Shown: positions 44,822 to 54,188 of the stretch, one piece after another | Position numbering within the stretch: position 1 is the first letter of the stretch | Layout: every line of letters starts with the position of its first letter | Source: Sphaerospermopsis aphanizomenoides BCCUSP55 | GTDB lineage: Bacteria > Cyanobacteriota > Cyanobacteriia > Cyanobacteriales > Nostocaceae | Direction: 5' to 3' | Length of the DNA stretch: 64,000 nucleotides | NCBI RefSeq assembly: GCF_001586785.1 | Contig: NZ_LUFH02000016.1 | Span: forward strand, 1 to 64,000 | The notes under the pieces: generated by a model | Database searches by the model: none | The model's input: the letters and a program-made list of their open reading frames with translations, nothing else | Told to the model about the DNA's origin: nothing | Translations under genes and position numbers: made by a program

Positions 44822-46141
44822 TTAAAGTGTTAAAGATTGAGGGTTGGTTTCAATCAATTTTGCTAAATCTTGCAAGAATGCTGCTGCATGAGCGCCATAA
44901 ATAATGCGGTGGTCACAGGTAATATTAACTTTCATTTGTTGACGCACACCAAATAAACCATCAGGAGTAGCTACAGCTTGCGGACGAGCAGCTGCGATCG
45001 CTAAAATTGAACCCTGTCCTGGTGGTAAAATCGCATCAAAGGTATCCACACCAAACATCCCCAGATTAGAAAGGGTAAAAGTACCACTGTTGTATTCTTC
45101 TGGTTGCAGTTGTTTAGCTCTAGCTCTGTCTACCAAAGATTTCCAATTGCGAGATAGAGTGTAGATATCTACTTGATCTGCTTTCTGCAATACTGGTGTA
45201 ATCAAACCACCATCATCCATCGCCACAGCTACGGAAATATTGATATTGGGATGATACACAATTCCTTGGTCGGAATAGCTGGCATTGAGCAATGGGTGTT
45301 TCTGCAATGTCACTGCTACAGCTTTTGCTAGTAGCGCCGTCATTGTCACGCCTTTAGATTTAATTTGCTTGTAGAGTTTGTCTAAGGCATCAGTGGTAAT
45401 TGTGTAACCAACATGGAATATAGGTACAGATAGACTGGCCATCATATTACGTACCACTGCATTTTGCAGAGTAGTTAATGGTACTACCTGACCAGGAACA
45501 GCACTGGTAACAACTGGCGCGGGTGCGGGTGTTGGTTTTGCAGGTGCTGGTGGTGCTGGTGGTGCGGATGGGGTAACAGGTGATATCGGTTGAGTTGGGG
45601 TAATAGTAGGAGTGGTAGGTTGCTGAACTTTACCAACAGCAGCTTCTACATCTTCAGCGACAATACGACCGTAAGGACCACTGCCTTTGAGATTATTTAA
45701 ATCAACCCGGAGTTCCTTGGCTAACTTGCGAGCGCGGGGTGAAACTACCAACCTGTCATCCCGATGATTAGAACCATTTTGAGAGGCTGTAGCAGGTGCA
45801 GCGACTGAGGCGGATACGGCTACAGGTGCAGGTGCGGTTGTGGCTGGAGCAGCGGCTATTCCTCCACCAGCCATAGATTTTGCAGTTTCGATTTCCGCTT
45901 CTGTTTCTGCTACGTAAGCGATCGCTGCACCGACTGGGGCGGTTTCGCCAGCTTGTACTATAATATGGGCTAGAAATCCCTCATAGAAAGATTCCACATC
46001 CATATCAGCCTTATCCGACTCAACAACCACCACTGTTTCGCCTTTTTCCACTTTATCCCCTGGCGATTTTACCCAAGAGACAATCTTCCCCTCAGTCATG
46101 GTGGAACTTAGCGCCGGCATAAATACTTCATGAATGCTCAT
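44822..46141 (-). CDS. pdhC: Pyruvate dehydrogenase complex E2, dihydrolipoamide acetyltransferase
   Basis: Core enzyme of the pyruvate dehydrogenase complex, which transfers the acetyl group from lipoamide to CoA. The 439-residue protein has an N-terminal lipoyl domain with K44 in ESDKADMDV, an Ala/Pro-rich linker, an E1/E3-binding domain at about 130-170 (VVSPRARKLAKELRVDL...GPYGRIVAEDV), a second Pro-rich linker and a C-terminal catalytic domain. The active-site motif reads DHRIIYGAHAAAFL, with Tyr where other E2 proteins have Asp. This is characteristic of plastid and cyanobacterial E2, so it is not a defect. The start is at ATG 46141, after a repeat-rich gap. Confidence 0.93.
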   Translation of the reverse strand: MSIHEVFMPALSSTMTEGKIVSWVKSPGDKVEKGETVVVVESDKADMDVESFYEGFLAHIIVQAGETAPVGAAIAYVAETEAEIETAKSMAGGGIAAAPATTAPAPVAVSASVAAPATASQNGSNHRDDRLVVSPRARKLAKELRVDLNNLKGSGPYGRIVAEDVEAAVGKVQQPTTPTITPTQPISPVTPSAPPAPPAPAKPTPAPAPVVTSAVPGQVVPLTTLQNAVVRNMMASLSVPIFHVGYTITTDALDKLYKQIKSKGVTMTALLAKAVAVTLQKHPLLNASYSDQGIVYHPNINISVAVAMDDGGLITPVLQKADQVDIYTLSRNWKSLVDRARAKQLQPEEYNSGTFTLSNLGMFGVDTFDAILPPGQGSILAIAAARPQAVATPDGLFGVRQQMKVNITCDHRIIYGAHAAAFLQDLAKLIETNPQSLTL

Positions 46142-46470
46142 AATGGTGGTTTCAGAATCAATAATTTTATGGACTTTAACAGCTGTTGCCAGATTGAATT
46201 GTATCTTGGTACGAGGATTTTTTGGTAGTTAGTGTGTGGGGTGTAGGGTGTGGGGGAAATTAGTCCAAAATCCAAAATCCAAAATCCAAAATCCAAAATC
46301 CTCCCACCCGTGGAACTTAACCCAACAATGGATGTCAATATATATTCATGTTCCTCACCACTTCTTCACACACAAGATTTGCTTATTAGCAGTGGCTAGA
46401 GGCGGGAGTTGAATTTCAAGCTCAAAATTGGTGCTTAACCTGTTGAAAATTCCCCTTTGAGACTATTACT
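46142..46470. other. 329-bp divergent gap with CCAAAAT tandem repeat
   Basis: Between divergent pdhC and the next gene. GTGTGGGGTGTAGGGTGTGGGGG at 46232-46254 is a GGTGTGG-like tandem run, and five CCAAAAT copies occupy 46265-46299. No gene is seen; the promoters of both neighbours lie here. Confidence 0.6.
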
Positions 46471-46995
46471 ATGTCGGCAAAGTTGAAATTCTTTTTAATT
46501 TTGATACTCAGCGTTTTTGCCACTGCTGCTGGGGTTTATGTCATCCAGCATCAGCCAACTGCATTGATGACTAGGACTGCCAACGGGCTACAGCAAGGAT
46601 TATCTGTAGAGCAGGAGTCTTCAGAACTGCTCGCTGTTCCAGAGCGTTCCCATTATAAAACTATTCCTTTAAAAAGTATCAATTCTGTTCTCCAAGGCAG
46701 TGATCCTGCGACCTTGGCTTTGAATATCCTTGATAATGTGACATCAGTGCAGGGAAAGCCCCAAATAGAGGTAGTTTATCCCCAACCTAATCAAGCTTTA
46801 GTAACGATCACACAAGTTAAGCAGGGTCAGAATAATTCAGTGGGTGCAATTAAATATCGAGTGGAAATGAACCGTTTTGGGCGATCGCTTTTAGTGAGTT
46901 CACCCCCAGTCTGGGAAGTTATCTGGGCTGGTTCTCAAGCTCAATGTTTCTCTAGAAATCCAGCCCAGAACAAATTTAGCACCAATTGTAATTAG
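46471..46995 (+). CDS. Hypothetical exported or membrane-anchored protein
   Basis: Unrecognised protein of 174 residues. The N-terminus MSAKLKFFLILILSVFATAAGVYVI is a signal peptide or membrane anchor, so the remainder should be periplasmic. The body has alternating hydrophobic segments (PQIEVVYPQPNQALVTIT, GAIKYRVEMNRFG, PPVWEVIWAGSQAQC) suggestive of a small beta-rich domain. There are two Cys near the C-terminus (C164-like and C173-like) that could form a disulfide. No domain name can be given. It is followed by a heptamer tandem repeat. Confidence 0.7.
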   Translation: MSAKLKFFLILILSVFATAAGVYVIQHQPTALMTRTANGLQQGLSVEQESSELLAVPERSHYKTIPLKSINSVLQGSDPATLALNILDNVTSVQGKPQIEVVYPQPNQALVTITQVKQGQNNSVGAIKYRVEMNRFGRSLLVSSPPVWEVIWAGSQAQCFSRNPAQNKFSTNCN

Positions 46996-46997
46996 TT

Positions 46998-47034
46998 AGG
47001 TGACAGGTGACAGGTGACAGGTGACAGGTGACAG
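46998..47034. repeat. AGGTGAC tandem repeat, five copies
   Basis: Five consecutive AGGTGAC heptamers follow the stop of the hypothetical gene. The same unit in reverse (CACCTGT/GTCACCT) appears near 28235-28260 and 40934-40960. A GC-rich run GGGGGACGGGGGCAGGG comes directly afterwards. It is a short tandemly repeated repetitive sequence of Nostocales. Confidence 0.85.
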
Positions 47035-47133
47035 AAGAAGCAGGGGGGACGGGGGCAGGGTGCAGGGGAGAAGATTTATTCCCCTTGCTCCCCGCTCCCT
47101 GCTCCTTTTCCTCTTTTCTGTTCCCTGGAAATT

Positions 47134-47583
47134 TTAGATATCGCCACGAATTTCTTCGACAACACCATCTCGCAGGACGATTTCCACTTGCATTTTGCTA
47201 ATCAAGTTGTCTCCTGGTTCTACCCGGAAAAAGCCTTCCATTTGAAATTGGTTGACTTCTTGATCTAATTCAAGAAACTGCACTTGCTGAAGATTTTGCA
47301 GCAATTGATTTTTTTGTTCTAGGAATTCACTTTTCTTTTGATTAACCTGAAGTTGGATATTGTCAATTTGTTGGAGGGTCTGGGGTCCTGGTGGTTGTAA
47401 ACTTTGTTTTTGAATGGCAGTAACTGCTCTTTGTCCTTCTACATCTAATTGTTGTAGTTGCTGATCCAGTTGATTGATCTGAGCTTGTAGTTGTTGCTGA
47501 ACTTCCTCTTTCCAGAGGGGAGTGACGATAACTTTGACATTAACGCCACGTTTTAAAAGCAGTTGAGGGTTGGATACATCCAT
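47134..47583 (-). CDS. YlqD family protein
   Basis: Protein of 149 residues whose N-terminal text LLLKRGVNVKVIVTPLWKEEVQQQLQ and C-terminal FRVEPGDNLISKMQVEIVLRDGVVEEIRG match the YlqD family, with a long coiled-coil middle (about 28-110, Gln/Leu-rich). The function is unknown. It lies 38 bases downstream of the acyl ligase gene on the same strand, so the two are probably one transcription unit. Confidence 0.8.
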   Translation of the reverse strand: MDVSNPQLLLKRGVNVKVIVTPLWKEEVQQQLQAQINQLDQQLQQLDVEGQRAVTAIQKQSLQPPGPQTLQQIDNIQLQVNQKKSEFLEQKNQLLQNLQQVQFLELDQEVNQFQMEGFFRVEPGDNLISKMQVEIVLRDGVVEEIRGDI

Positions 47584-47621
47584 AAAAATTTCGCGTTCAC
47601 TCTGATAGTTGGCTGGTGGAA

Positions 47622-49604
47622 TTATTTGGCAAACATTCCGTCAATAATATCGTGATACCGTTCCATGACAACGTGACGACGGATTTTTAGAGTTTGTGTC
47701 ATCAAGCCATTTTCAATAGAAAAGGGTTCGGTAATCAATTGGAATGGTCCGATGCGGTCATCGGCTCGATAACCTGGACGGTTTTTGACTTCCCGATTTA
47801 ATTCTTGCCGAAATAAATCCTGGATCATTTTACTCTCTAAGTCAATTTTTTGACCGCTTGAGGCAGTAATATTATCATTTTCAGTTCCTGCCCATTTTTC
47901 TAAGGCTTCGAGATTGGGAACAATTAAAGCTCCAAGACTGCGCTGATCTTGTCCTACCAACATAATTTGATCAATGTAGGGCGATCGCAAGCAAGCATTT
48001 TCTATGGGTTGCGGTTCGATATTTTCCCCATTGCTCAAGACAATGGTATCTTTAGCCCTACCAGTTAGTACCAAGTCATTTTGGGGTGTTACCCAACCAA
48101 GATCACCGCTATCAAACCAACCTTCAGCGTCTATAACTTTTTTTGTCGCTTCTGGATTTTGATAATAGCCTTGCATCACTTGTGGACCTTTGAGCAATAC
48201 TAAACCAATGTCTCCTGCTGGTAGGGGTTCACGAGTCTCAGGATTAACAATTTTCACTTCTGTTCCCGGAATGGGTTGCCCAGATGAGCCGCGCAAATTC
48301 CGCCAATAACGACGGGCATTTGTGACTGGTGAAGTTTCTGTTAAACCATAGCCTTGTAAAATCTCGACACCAATAATTTCAAAGAAGTTATCTATATGTC
48401 GGGGTAGGGCCCCACCACCGCTAATTACTTGCTTAATTCTGCCTCCTGTGGCTTCCCTGACTTTGGCATAAACTAATTTTTCTCCCAGTGCTTGCAATGG
48501 CGACAAAGCTAATTCTAGTATCTTCGCTCCTAATCGCTCAACAGATGTAGCATGAATATGATCTAAACTTAATCCTTCCGCAATACGTTTTGCTTGGATA
48601 TAGTTCTGGCTCATATCCAATAAAAATTTAATCAGCTGTTGTTTTTTAGCTGGTTGGGAACGAAACTGTTTTTGTACTCCTTCATAAATTGATTCCCACA
48701 ACCGGGGTACAGCAAACATGAAATGGGGTTGAAATTTTTTAAAGTCATCTTTGACGGAGCGCAAATTGGTGTAAATTTGTGTGCAACCTTGAGAAAGTAA
48801 AAAATACTCTCCACTGCGTTCATAACTGTGCCAAGTGGGTAAAATACTCAGCACTACATCTCCTGGATGAGGTTGCACCACCGTTCCCAAAGTTGTGACT
48901 TGGTGCAGTAAGTTTCTGTGGGAAAGCATGACACCCTTGGGTTTACCAGTAGTCCCAGATGTATAAATTAAGGTTGCCAAACTGTCACTACTTTGTTTGA
49001 TGGCTGCTAAGGTGTGGTTACTGCCAATTTCTAGTAACTGGGAAAAGTTCACCACTTTCAGGTTTTCTGCTGTTGGTGGTGTTTCATCGGAAAGTAGAAC
49101 GACCAGTTTAACGGGTAAATCTTTCAGACCTGTCTCTAGTTTCTGGAATGTTTTGATATCCTCGACTACCAATGCTGTACTACCGCTATTAGCGATAATA
49201 AATAATAATTCTTCCCGTTCGGCTTGAGCGCCACGCACTGCGTTCACAGCCCCGGCAGTCATAATGCCTTGATCAGCAATAAACCAGCGCGGACTGTTGT
49301 CAGCAATTAGGGAAATACGTTCTCCGACATTGGCTGTGCCACTATCGCCCATATTCATTCCTAATGCCTGTAAACCTGCGGCAAATCTTTGAATTTGGGC
49401 TGCTAACTGACTATAAGTAATCTGCACTTCTGGTTTAGCATGGGGGTCGTAGAGAGCTACTGTCTTACCAAATTTCTTGGCAGCCAAAGGCCAAATTTCT
49501 GGGAGCGCATCTACATTGCTGTAATCAGCTAAACGCTGCAATTCTCGGTATTCTCGCTCGGTGGCGTTAGATAAAAAAGAAGAATTAGGTTTTATTGTTG
49601 TCAT
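47622..49604 (-). CDS. Long-chain acyl-CoA / acyl-ACP synthetase (Aas type)
   Basis: AMP-forming fatty-acid ligase of 660 residues. The P-loop-like AMP-binding motif is LIYTSGTTGKPKGVMLSH at 213-229. QGYGLTETSP and DLGWVTPQNDLVLTGRAKDTI carry the adenylate and hinge motifs. In cyanobacteria the single long enzyme of this type is the acyl-ACP synthetase that recycles free fatty acids into membrane lipids, which is my best assignment. Its length (about 650) fits that family. Confidence 0.9.
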   Translation of the reverse strand: MTTIKPNSSFLSNATEREYRELQRLADYSNVDALPEIWPLAAKKFGKTVALYDPHAKPEVQITYSQLAAQIQRFAAGLQALGMNMGDSGTANVGERISLIADNSPRWFIADQGIMTAGAVNAVRGAQAEREELLFIIANSGSTALVVEDIKTFQKLETGLKDLPVKLVVLLSDETPPTAENLKVVNFSQLLEIGSNHTLAAIKQSSDSLATLIYTSGTTGKPKGVMLSHRNLLHQVTTLGTVVQPHPGDVVLSILPTWHSYERSGEYFLLSQGCTQIYTNLRSVKDDFKKFQPHFMFAVPRLWESIYEGVQKQFRSQPAKKQQLIKFLLDMSQNYIQAKRIAEGLSLDHIHATSVERLGAKILELALSPLQALGEKLVYAKVREATGGRIKQVISGGGALPRHIDNFFEIIGVEILQGYGLTETSPVTNARRYWRNLRGSSGQPIPGTEVKIVNPETREPLPAGDIGLVLLKGPQVMQGYYQNPEATKKVIDAEGWFDSGDLGWVTPQNDLVLTGRAKDTIVLSNGENIEPQPIENACLRSPYIDQIMLVGQDQRSLGALIVPNLEALEKWAGTENDNITASSGQKIDLESKMIQDLFRQELNREVKNRPGYRADDRIGPFQLITEPFSIENGLMTQTLKIRRHVVMERYHDIIDGMFAK

Positions 49605-50113
49605 AACACAATGATTGAGTAGTAAATGGATTTTTCTTCCTAATAACAGTATTTAATATGCACCTTGGCTACTGTGTATAACAATAGCGCAATTCTCACA
49701 GACATATTTACAAAACTTTATGTTAAACTAGTTTTATATAAGCAACACAAAATGGCTCGGCTTTAATGCTGTTCCATGAACTTCGTTGTCTGTATTACTC
49801 AATAGACAAATAATTAATAATTCATAATTCGTAATTCCTAATGACCTAAAACCTCAATACATAGGTCTAGAAAACAAGGTTGCTCTACATTCTCTAAGCA
49901 TTCAGCTATCAGCAGTCAGCAATAAGTTGGAAACCTACCTAAAAGGGTGTAAATATATCTACTCAAAACTTTTGAATAGTTCTGAAATTAGGTTTCTGCT
50001 GAAAGCTGATTACTGATAGGTGAATGCTGACTAAATTCTTTAATTATGAATTATGAATTATTAAAGACCTGTTGCCATCTAGTTGCTTAAGGGGGTGATT
50101 ACCTATAGGTTTA
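49605..50113. other. Gap of about 500 bp with an imperfect palindromic repeat
   Basis: No gene. Bases 49899-50031 form a palindrome-like element described separately. ATAATTCATAATTCGTAATTCC at about 49813 and AATTATGAATTATGAATTATT at 50042 are TAATTCAT/ATGAATTA mirror repeats. AAGGGGG at 50089 is the relic of a ribosome-binding site (see small peptide gene). Confidence 0.5.
49899..50031. repeat. Palindromic CAGCTATCAGCAGTCAGC element
   Basis: The left arm AGCATTCAGCTATCAGCAG (to TCAGC) and the reverse complement of the right arm, AGCATTCACCTATCAGTAAT (to CAGC), agree over about 20 of 24 bases, enclosing about 85 bp. Related text is at 54634-54668 and in the CAGC-run of the dispersed repeat copies at 1650 and 27955. 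It resembles a non-autonomous hairpin element. Confidence 0.65.
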
Positions 50114-50350
50114 ATGGATGCTTTATTAATCACATTCCTCAATGCGGCTGCTTGTCTAGTTTTGCCTAAGTTTCTATCTATGCTTTTGGCTTCTAAAAAC
50201 AGCCCTAATCAGCCATCAGCTATGGATTCTCAGTTACATCCACAGAAGATAGAAATTACTAGTTTTCCATATTGTACAGCCTATGGATTGACTGGTACTC
50301 AGTTCTGTAGATTCAGACCTTTATTTTGTTCCAAATGTTCTCCTAGTTGA
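50114..50350 (+). CDS. Small hydrophobic peptide gene, copy 1 (start codon altered)
   Basis: The frame encodes MDALLITFLNAAACLVLPKFLSMLLASK and then an unrelated tail, 78 residues in all. The first part matches the 31-residue peptide at 50748-50843. In that second copy translation starts ATG AGT TTA ATA GAT. Here the aligned text is ATA GGT TTA ATG GAT, so the ancestral ATG is ATA. The ribosome-binding site AAGGGGG (50089-50095) still lies at the right distance from that position. If translated now it would have to begin at the internal ATG at 50114. It is probably a decaying or re-started copy. No family is known to me. Confidence 0.45.
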   Translation: MDALLITFLNAAACLVLPKFLSMLLASKNSPNQPSAMDSQLHPQKIEITSFPYCTAYGLTGTQFCRFRPLFCSKCSPS

Positions 50351-50747
50351 AGGGAATATTGGCATTGAACAAGTGCCAAGTTGAGATTTTACTCAGTTTT
50401 TTCTTGCCCTTTCTTCCTTCTCAAACCGAGAATTATTACACCCCTTGTAAAATCGTAAAATCTATTTTGGCAAGAGTTGGGGAATGGTTAAAGGGTAAAG
50501 GAAATTTCCTCGTCAGCTATACCACTTAAAAAACAGGTACATTGAAACTTGAACTGAAATAATATTTTCAGTTATTTAATAAGTTTTTTAAACTTATATT
50601 TCTTTATATAAAGATTTGCCGGTCAATTCATTTAATTCTCTTATGGCTAAGAAAAGAAATTCAAAAACTCATCTTTATTCAAAAATAGGTGTTTTAGTTC
50701 ATACTAAAAATGAATATACAAAGAATTTTCACAAGGGGAGTTGTTCT
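50351..50747. other. 397-bp gap between the two small peptide copies
   Basis: No supported gene. Some reading frames are open but lack ribosome-binding sites and look like chance. The right part is AT-rich and probably contains the promoter of copy 2. Confidence 0.4.
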
Positions 50748-50843
50748 ATGAGTTTAATAGATGGTGTACTTTTAACTCTGTTGAATACTGTTGTATGTTT
50801 AGTTTTACCTAAATTGTTGTCTGTAGTTTTTGCTACAAAATAG
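50748..50843 (+). CDS. Small hydrophobic peptide gene, copy 2 (31 residues)
   Basis: A 31-residue peptide that starts MSLIDGVLLTLLNTVVCLVL and ends PKLLSVVFATK, a single hydrophobic helix of about 22 residues with an internal Pro-Lys and one Cys. AAGGGGAG at 50733-50740 lies seven bases before the ATG, an unusually strong ribosome-binding site. The sequence is shared with copy 1 (50114-50350) 630 bases upstream. The size and composition resemble single-span membrane subunits or type I toxin-like peptides, but no antisense RNA is evident and the role is unknown. A longer frame that starts at 50616 is the same frame with an unsupported upstream start. Confidence 0.62.
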   Translation: MSLIDGVLLTLLNTVVCLVLPKLLSVVFATK

Positions 50844-50989
50844 ACAAGTCCTACAGTTTAGGTAAGAAGTTCCTAGTTTTCCTGAGAATATAGTGGTGTA
50901 GGTTGAGGACATTTATCCATAAAACTACTAACTGTGTAAGTGATATACATAAACTTGATTGAAATGATTTTACCGCAAGGAATAAAATA

Positions 50990-53155
50990 TTACTTACTGT
51001 TTTCCAGTCGCCATTTGGCTTTAACTAAACGAATTTCATCAAAAGTGTAACTTTCACCTAAATATTCTCGAATGGGAGTCAGAGAAATATCACCAAGAAC
51101 ATCTATGACTTGCCAAATTTTTTTCTGGCGTTCTAAAGGAATTAATTGATTTAAATCTATAGCTTGATTTTTTTCAATTAAATCTGATAGATGTTTGATA
51201 ATAGTTGCAGTTTTAACATTGCGTTTTCTGGCAATTTCCTCAATGCTGAAACCTTGCTGATATAACTCTAATGTACTTGATTCTGTATCAGATGGAAATG
51301 TATCAACTGCTGAGTAATTAACTTGATTATTTTTTTGTGGTTGTAAAGGTTGTTCTTGGCGATAGGCTTGAATTTCTGCTAAGAATTTTTCCCCATATTG
51401 GGCTAATTTGTGACTACCTACACCGGAAAGTTCACCAAATTCATCTAAGGTTTTTGGTTGTACCTGCGCCATTAATTTGAGGGTAGAATCATGAAAGATA
51501 ACGTAGGGAGGAACAGCTTGTTCATCAGCTAGTTGTTTACGCAGCGATCGCAACCTGTGCATGAGAACTTCTACTTCTGCGGCTTTACCATTGCGCTCGT
51601 CTAAAGTAATCTTCTGCATAATGGGAACAGCAATGGAAACTGGGCGTTGTTTTCGCATGACTTCCCAACTCAAAGCATTAAGTTTCAAAACCGAGTAACC
51701 ATCTGCGGTTTGTTCTAATAGACCTTGATGTAAGAGCGATCGCCCCAACATTCGCCATTCTTCAACAGTTTTATCTTTCCCTATACCGTAAGTAGATAAT
51801 TGATCATGTTTATTGAGGGTAATTTTTTGATTTTTCGCACCCCGCAACACATCAATAATATACAACATTCCATATCTTTCTTTACATCGCGCCACGCAAG
51901 ATAAAAACTTCATCGCTTCAATAGTCCAATCCTGCACAGGCTTAGGATAACGACAATTATCACAATTGCCACAATTACCTGTAAATCTTTCCCCAAAATA
52001 TCCTAATTGAATTGTGCGTCTACAGTCTGTTCCTTCAGCATAATCTATGACTTGCCGTAATTGTTGTTTAGCTATCAACTGTTCTTGCGGATCTGTTTTT
52101 TGATTAATACTCCACTCAATAGTTTTCACATCTCCATAGTTGAGAAATAGTGTACAACGAGAAGATTCACCATCTCTTCCTGCACGACCTGATTCTTGAT
52201 AATAACTTTCTAAATTTCTGGGTAAATCAAAGTGAACCACAAACCGCACATCGGGTTTATTAATTCCCATTCCGAAAGCAATTGTCGCTACCATGACCCG
52301 CACATCATCCCGAATAAATCGAGTTTGATTTTTGGAACGTTCATCATCACTTAATCCGGCATGATAAGCTAAGGCGGCAACTTTATCTTTTTGTAATTTA
52401 AAAGTTAGTTCATCAACTTTTTTTCTAGTTAAACAATAAATAATTCCTGAACCTTCATTTTCTCTAACTATTTCTAATAATTCAGCGTAAGCGCGGTTAC
52501 TTTTAGAGCGAACTTCATAATAAAGATTTTGGCGGTTAAAGCTGGCAATGTGAACACTCGGTTGCTTTAAACCTAATTGTTGAATAATATCCGACCTTAC
52601 CCGGTCTGTAGCCGTGGCAGTTAAAGCAATAGTTGGGACATGAGGATAACGTTTTTTTAATAAAATTAATTGCCGATATTCTGGACGAAAATCATGTCCC
52701 CATTCAGAAACACAATGAGCTTCATCAATAGCAAAGTTAGCAATACCGATTTTTTCTTTAACTACATCTAAAAGCGGGAGAAATCTATCACTAATTAACC
52801 GTTCTGGAGCGACATATAATAACCTAATTTTACCACTCATAATTGCTTCTTCACGCGAGCGAACTTTATAAGTGTTAAGACTACTATTGAGAAAAGTGGC
52901 AGCAATGTTATTATTTCGCAGTGCTTCCACTTGGTCTTGCATCAAAGCTATCAACGGTGATACGACTACAGTTAAACCTGGTTTTAAAAGTGCAGGTAAT
53001 TGAAAGCACAAAGACTTACCCCCACCTGTCGGCATCACTACCATTAAATCCCGATTTTGCAGCGCATCTTCGATAATTTGCCTTTGTCCAGGACGAAATT
53101 GATCATAACCAAAGTGATATTTTAAGGCTTTTTCAAGTTGGGGATACTGAAGCAT
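50990..53155 (-). CDS. recQ: ATP-dependent DNA helicase RecQ
   Basis: 3'-5' DNA helicase of 721 residues for replication and repair. Walker A is MPTGGGKS at 41-48, the DEAH box is IDEAHCVSEWGHDFRPEY, and motif IV-VI segments include GIIYCLTRKKVDEL and GRAGRDGESSRC. The zinc-binding Cys set C-x(n)-CGNCDNC is in the RQC part. An HRDC domain follows (about 530-605), and the last 80 residues form a helix-turn-helix-like tail (FSIEEIARKRNVKTATIIKHL). Length and order agree with the standard family, and it is intact. Confidence 0.96.
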   Translation of the reverse strand: MLQYPQLEKALKYHFGYDQFRPGQRQIIEDALQNRDLMVVMPTGGGKSLCFQLPALLKPGLTVVVSPLIALMQDQVEALRNNNIAATFLNSSLNTYKVRSREEAIMSGKIRLLYVAPERLISDRFLPLLDVVKEKIGIANFAIDEAHCVSEWGHDFRPEYRQLILLKKRYPHVPTIALTATATDRVRSDIIQQLGLKQPSVHIASFNRQNLYYEVRSKSNRAYAELLEIVRENEGSGIIYCLTRKKVDELTFKLQKDKVAALAYHAGLSDDERSKNQTRFIRDDVRVMVATIAFGMGINKPDVRFVVHFDLPRNLESYYQESGRAGRDGESSRCTLFLNYGDVKTIEWSINQKTDPQEQLIAKQQLRQVIDYAEGTDCRRTIQLGYFGERFTGNCGNCDNCRYPKPVQDWTIEAMKFLSCVARCKERYGMLYIIDVLRGAKNQKITLNKHDQLSTYGIGKDKTVEEWRMLGRSLLHQGLLEQTADGYSVLKLNALSWEVMRKQRPVSIAVPIMQKITLDERNGKAAEVEVLMHRLRSLRKQLADEQAVPPYVIFHDSTLKLMAQVQPKTLDEFGELSGVGSHKLAQYGEKFLAEIQAYRQEQPLQPQKNNQVNYSAVDTFPSDTESSTLELYQQGFSIEEIARKRNVKTATIIKHLSDLIEKNQAIDLNQLIPLERQKKIWQVIDVLGDISLTPIREYLGESYTFDEIRLVKAKWRLENSK

Positions 53156-53491
53156 GGTAAATAGCTGTGCGGGTGATGCCTGTGTGGGTAGTTATGAAGA
53201 TATTAGGATTTTAACTCAAGGTGGAGAATATAGTGGCTATAATTATAGACGGGGATAAAGGGAAATTGTCTGAATTTCCAGGCTTTAAGGATTGACAGGA
53301 TGAAAATGAGGATTTTCTGATCAAAGGAAATTATCTGAATCAGGATGTCCAGGATTTTAGGATTAACAGGATGAAGATGCAGAAATTTTTGGCAGGACTT
53401 TAAAACCGAGTCAAGTTTCTCCAAGGTTGAATCGAGAAGAGTTGATTGATTTTGCTGATGATCTTTTTTTTAATTCTTAATAAAATCACAA
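53156..53491. repeat. 336-bp gap with a direct repeat (AGGATTNACAGGATGA family)
   Basis: No gene. Two roughly 60-bp imperfect direct copies lie at about 53262-53382: TCTGAATTTCCAGG, TTAAGGATTGACAGGATGAA and TCTGAATCAGGATGTCCAGGA, TTAGGATTAACAGGATGAA. This AGGATTNACAGGATGA text is a very widespread intergenic repeat in cyanobacteria and other bacteria. Confidence 0.7.
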
Positions 53492-54109
53492 CTAATATTT
53501 TCTCAACTGCTTATTTACCACCGCCAAATACCACATATAGTCCTCAATCTTATACTTATCAGCAGCCTTAACAATATATTCCTCGGCTAACTCCAAATTA
53601 TTTTCCGCTTCATAATACAAACCTAAATAAAGATGACTATAAAAATTTCCCTTCAAACCTTCCGACTTACCAACATTTAAAACATCATCAGTCGTACAAT
53701 TTCCAGCAAATAAATCATATACACAACGCATAATTCGCCGGGGATCATTTTTTACAGGTAATAGAGAATTACGCGCCTCCGTTGCACCTTCCAACCGCGC
53801 CATGCACAGATACCGCCACACAGTTTCTTCCACATCTTGAGCATTTACAGTCAAATCAATTTCAAACTGTTTTGCTCCCTCAGCAAATCTTTCTGCATAA
53901 TAATAAGATAAGCCTCTTTGCCACAAATAAGGTGTAAGTCGAGCATCTAACTTTTCCGCTGTGTCAAAATCTTGAATTGATTCAGCAATTTTCGCCAATT
54001 TAAAATAAACCATTCCCCGGCGAATATAAGCGTTAGGGTTAGCTGGTTGCTTGCTAATAGTGTAGTTCCACTGCTGAAGCTGAGTTTCGAGAGAATTACT
54101 GAAGAACAT
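53492..54109 (-). CDS. Tetratricopeptide-repeat protein
   Basis: Soluble helical protein of 205 residues from the chosen ATG (54109, MFFSNSLETQLQQW). A GTG at 54154 would add 15 residues. TPR-like pairs are visible at about 26-92 (PNAYIRRGMVYFKLAKIAESIQDFDTAEK and TPYLWQRGLSYYYAERFAEGAKQFE) and near the C-terminus (HLYLGLYYEAENNLELAEEYI). It is probably a scaffold, and no target is indicated. It is divergent from the DUF427 gene. Confidence 0.82.
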   Translation of the reverse strand: MFFSNSLETQLQQWNYTISKQPANPNAYIRRGMVYFKLAKIAESIQDFDTAEKLDARLTPYLWQRGLSYYYAERFAEGAKQFEIDLTVNAQDVEETVWRYLCMARLEGATEARNSLLPVKNDPRRIMRCVYDLFAGNCTTDDVLNVGKSEGLKGNFYSHLYLGLYYEAENNLELAEEYIVKAADKYKIEDYMWYLAVVNKQLRKY

Positions 54110-54188
54110 AAGTTTATCTGGCTGATGTGAATTTATAGCGGTTTGTAGTGGCACAATATTAAATGTTATCTTTTTTTATAACTTAACT

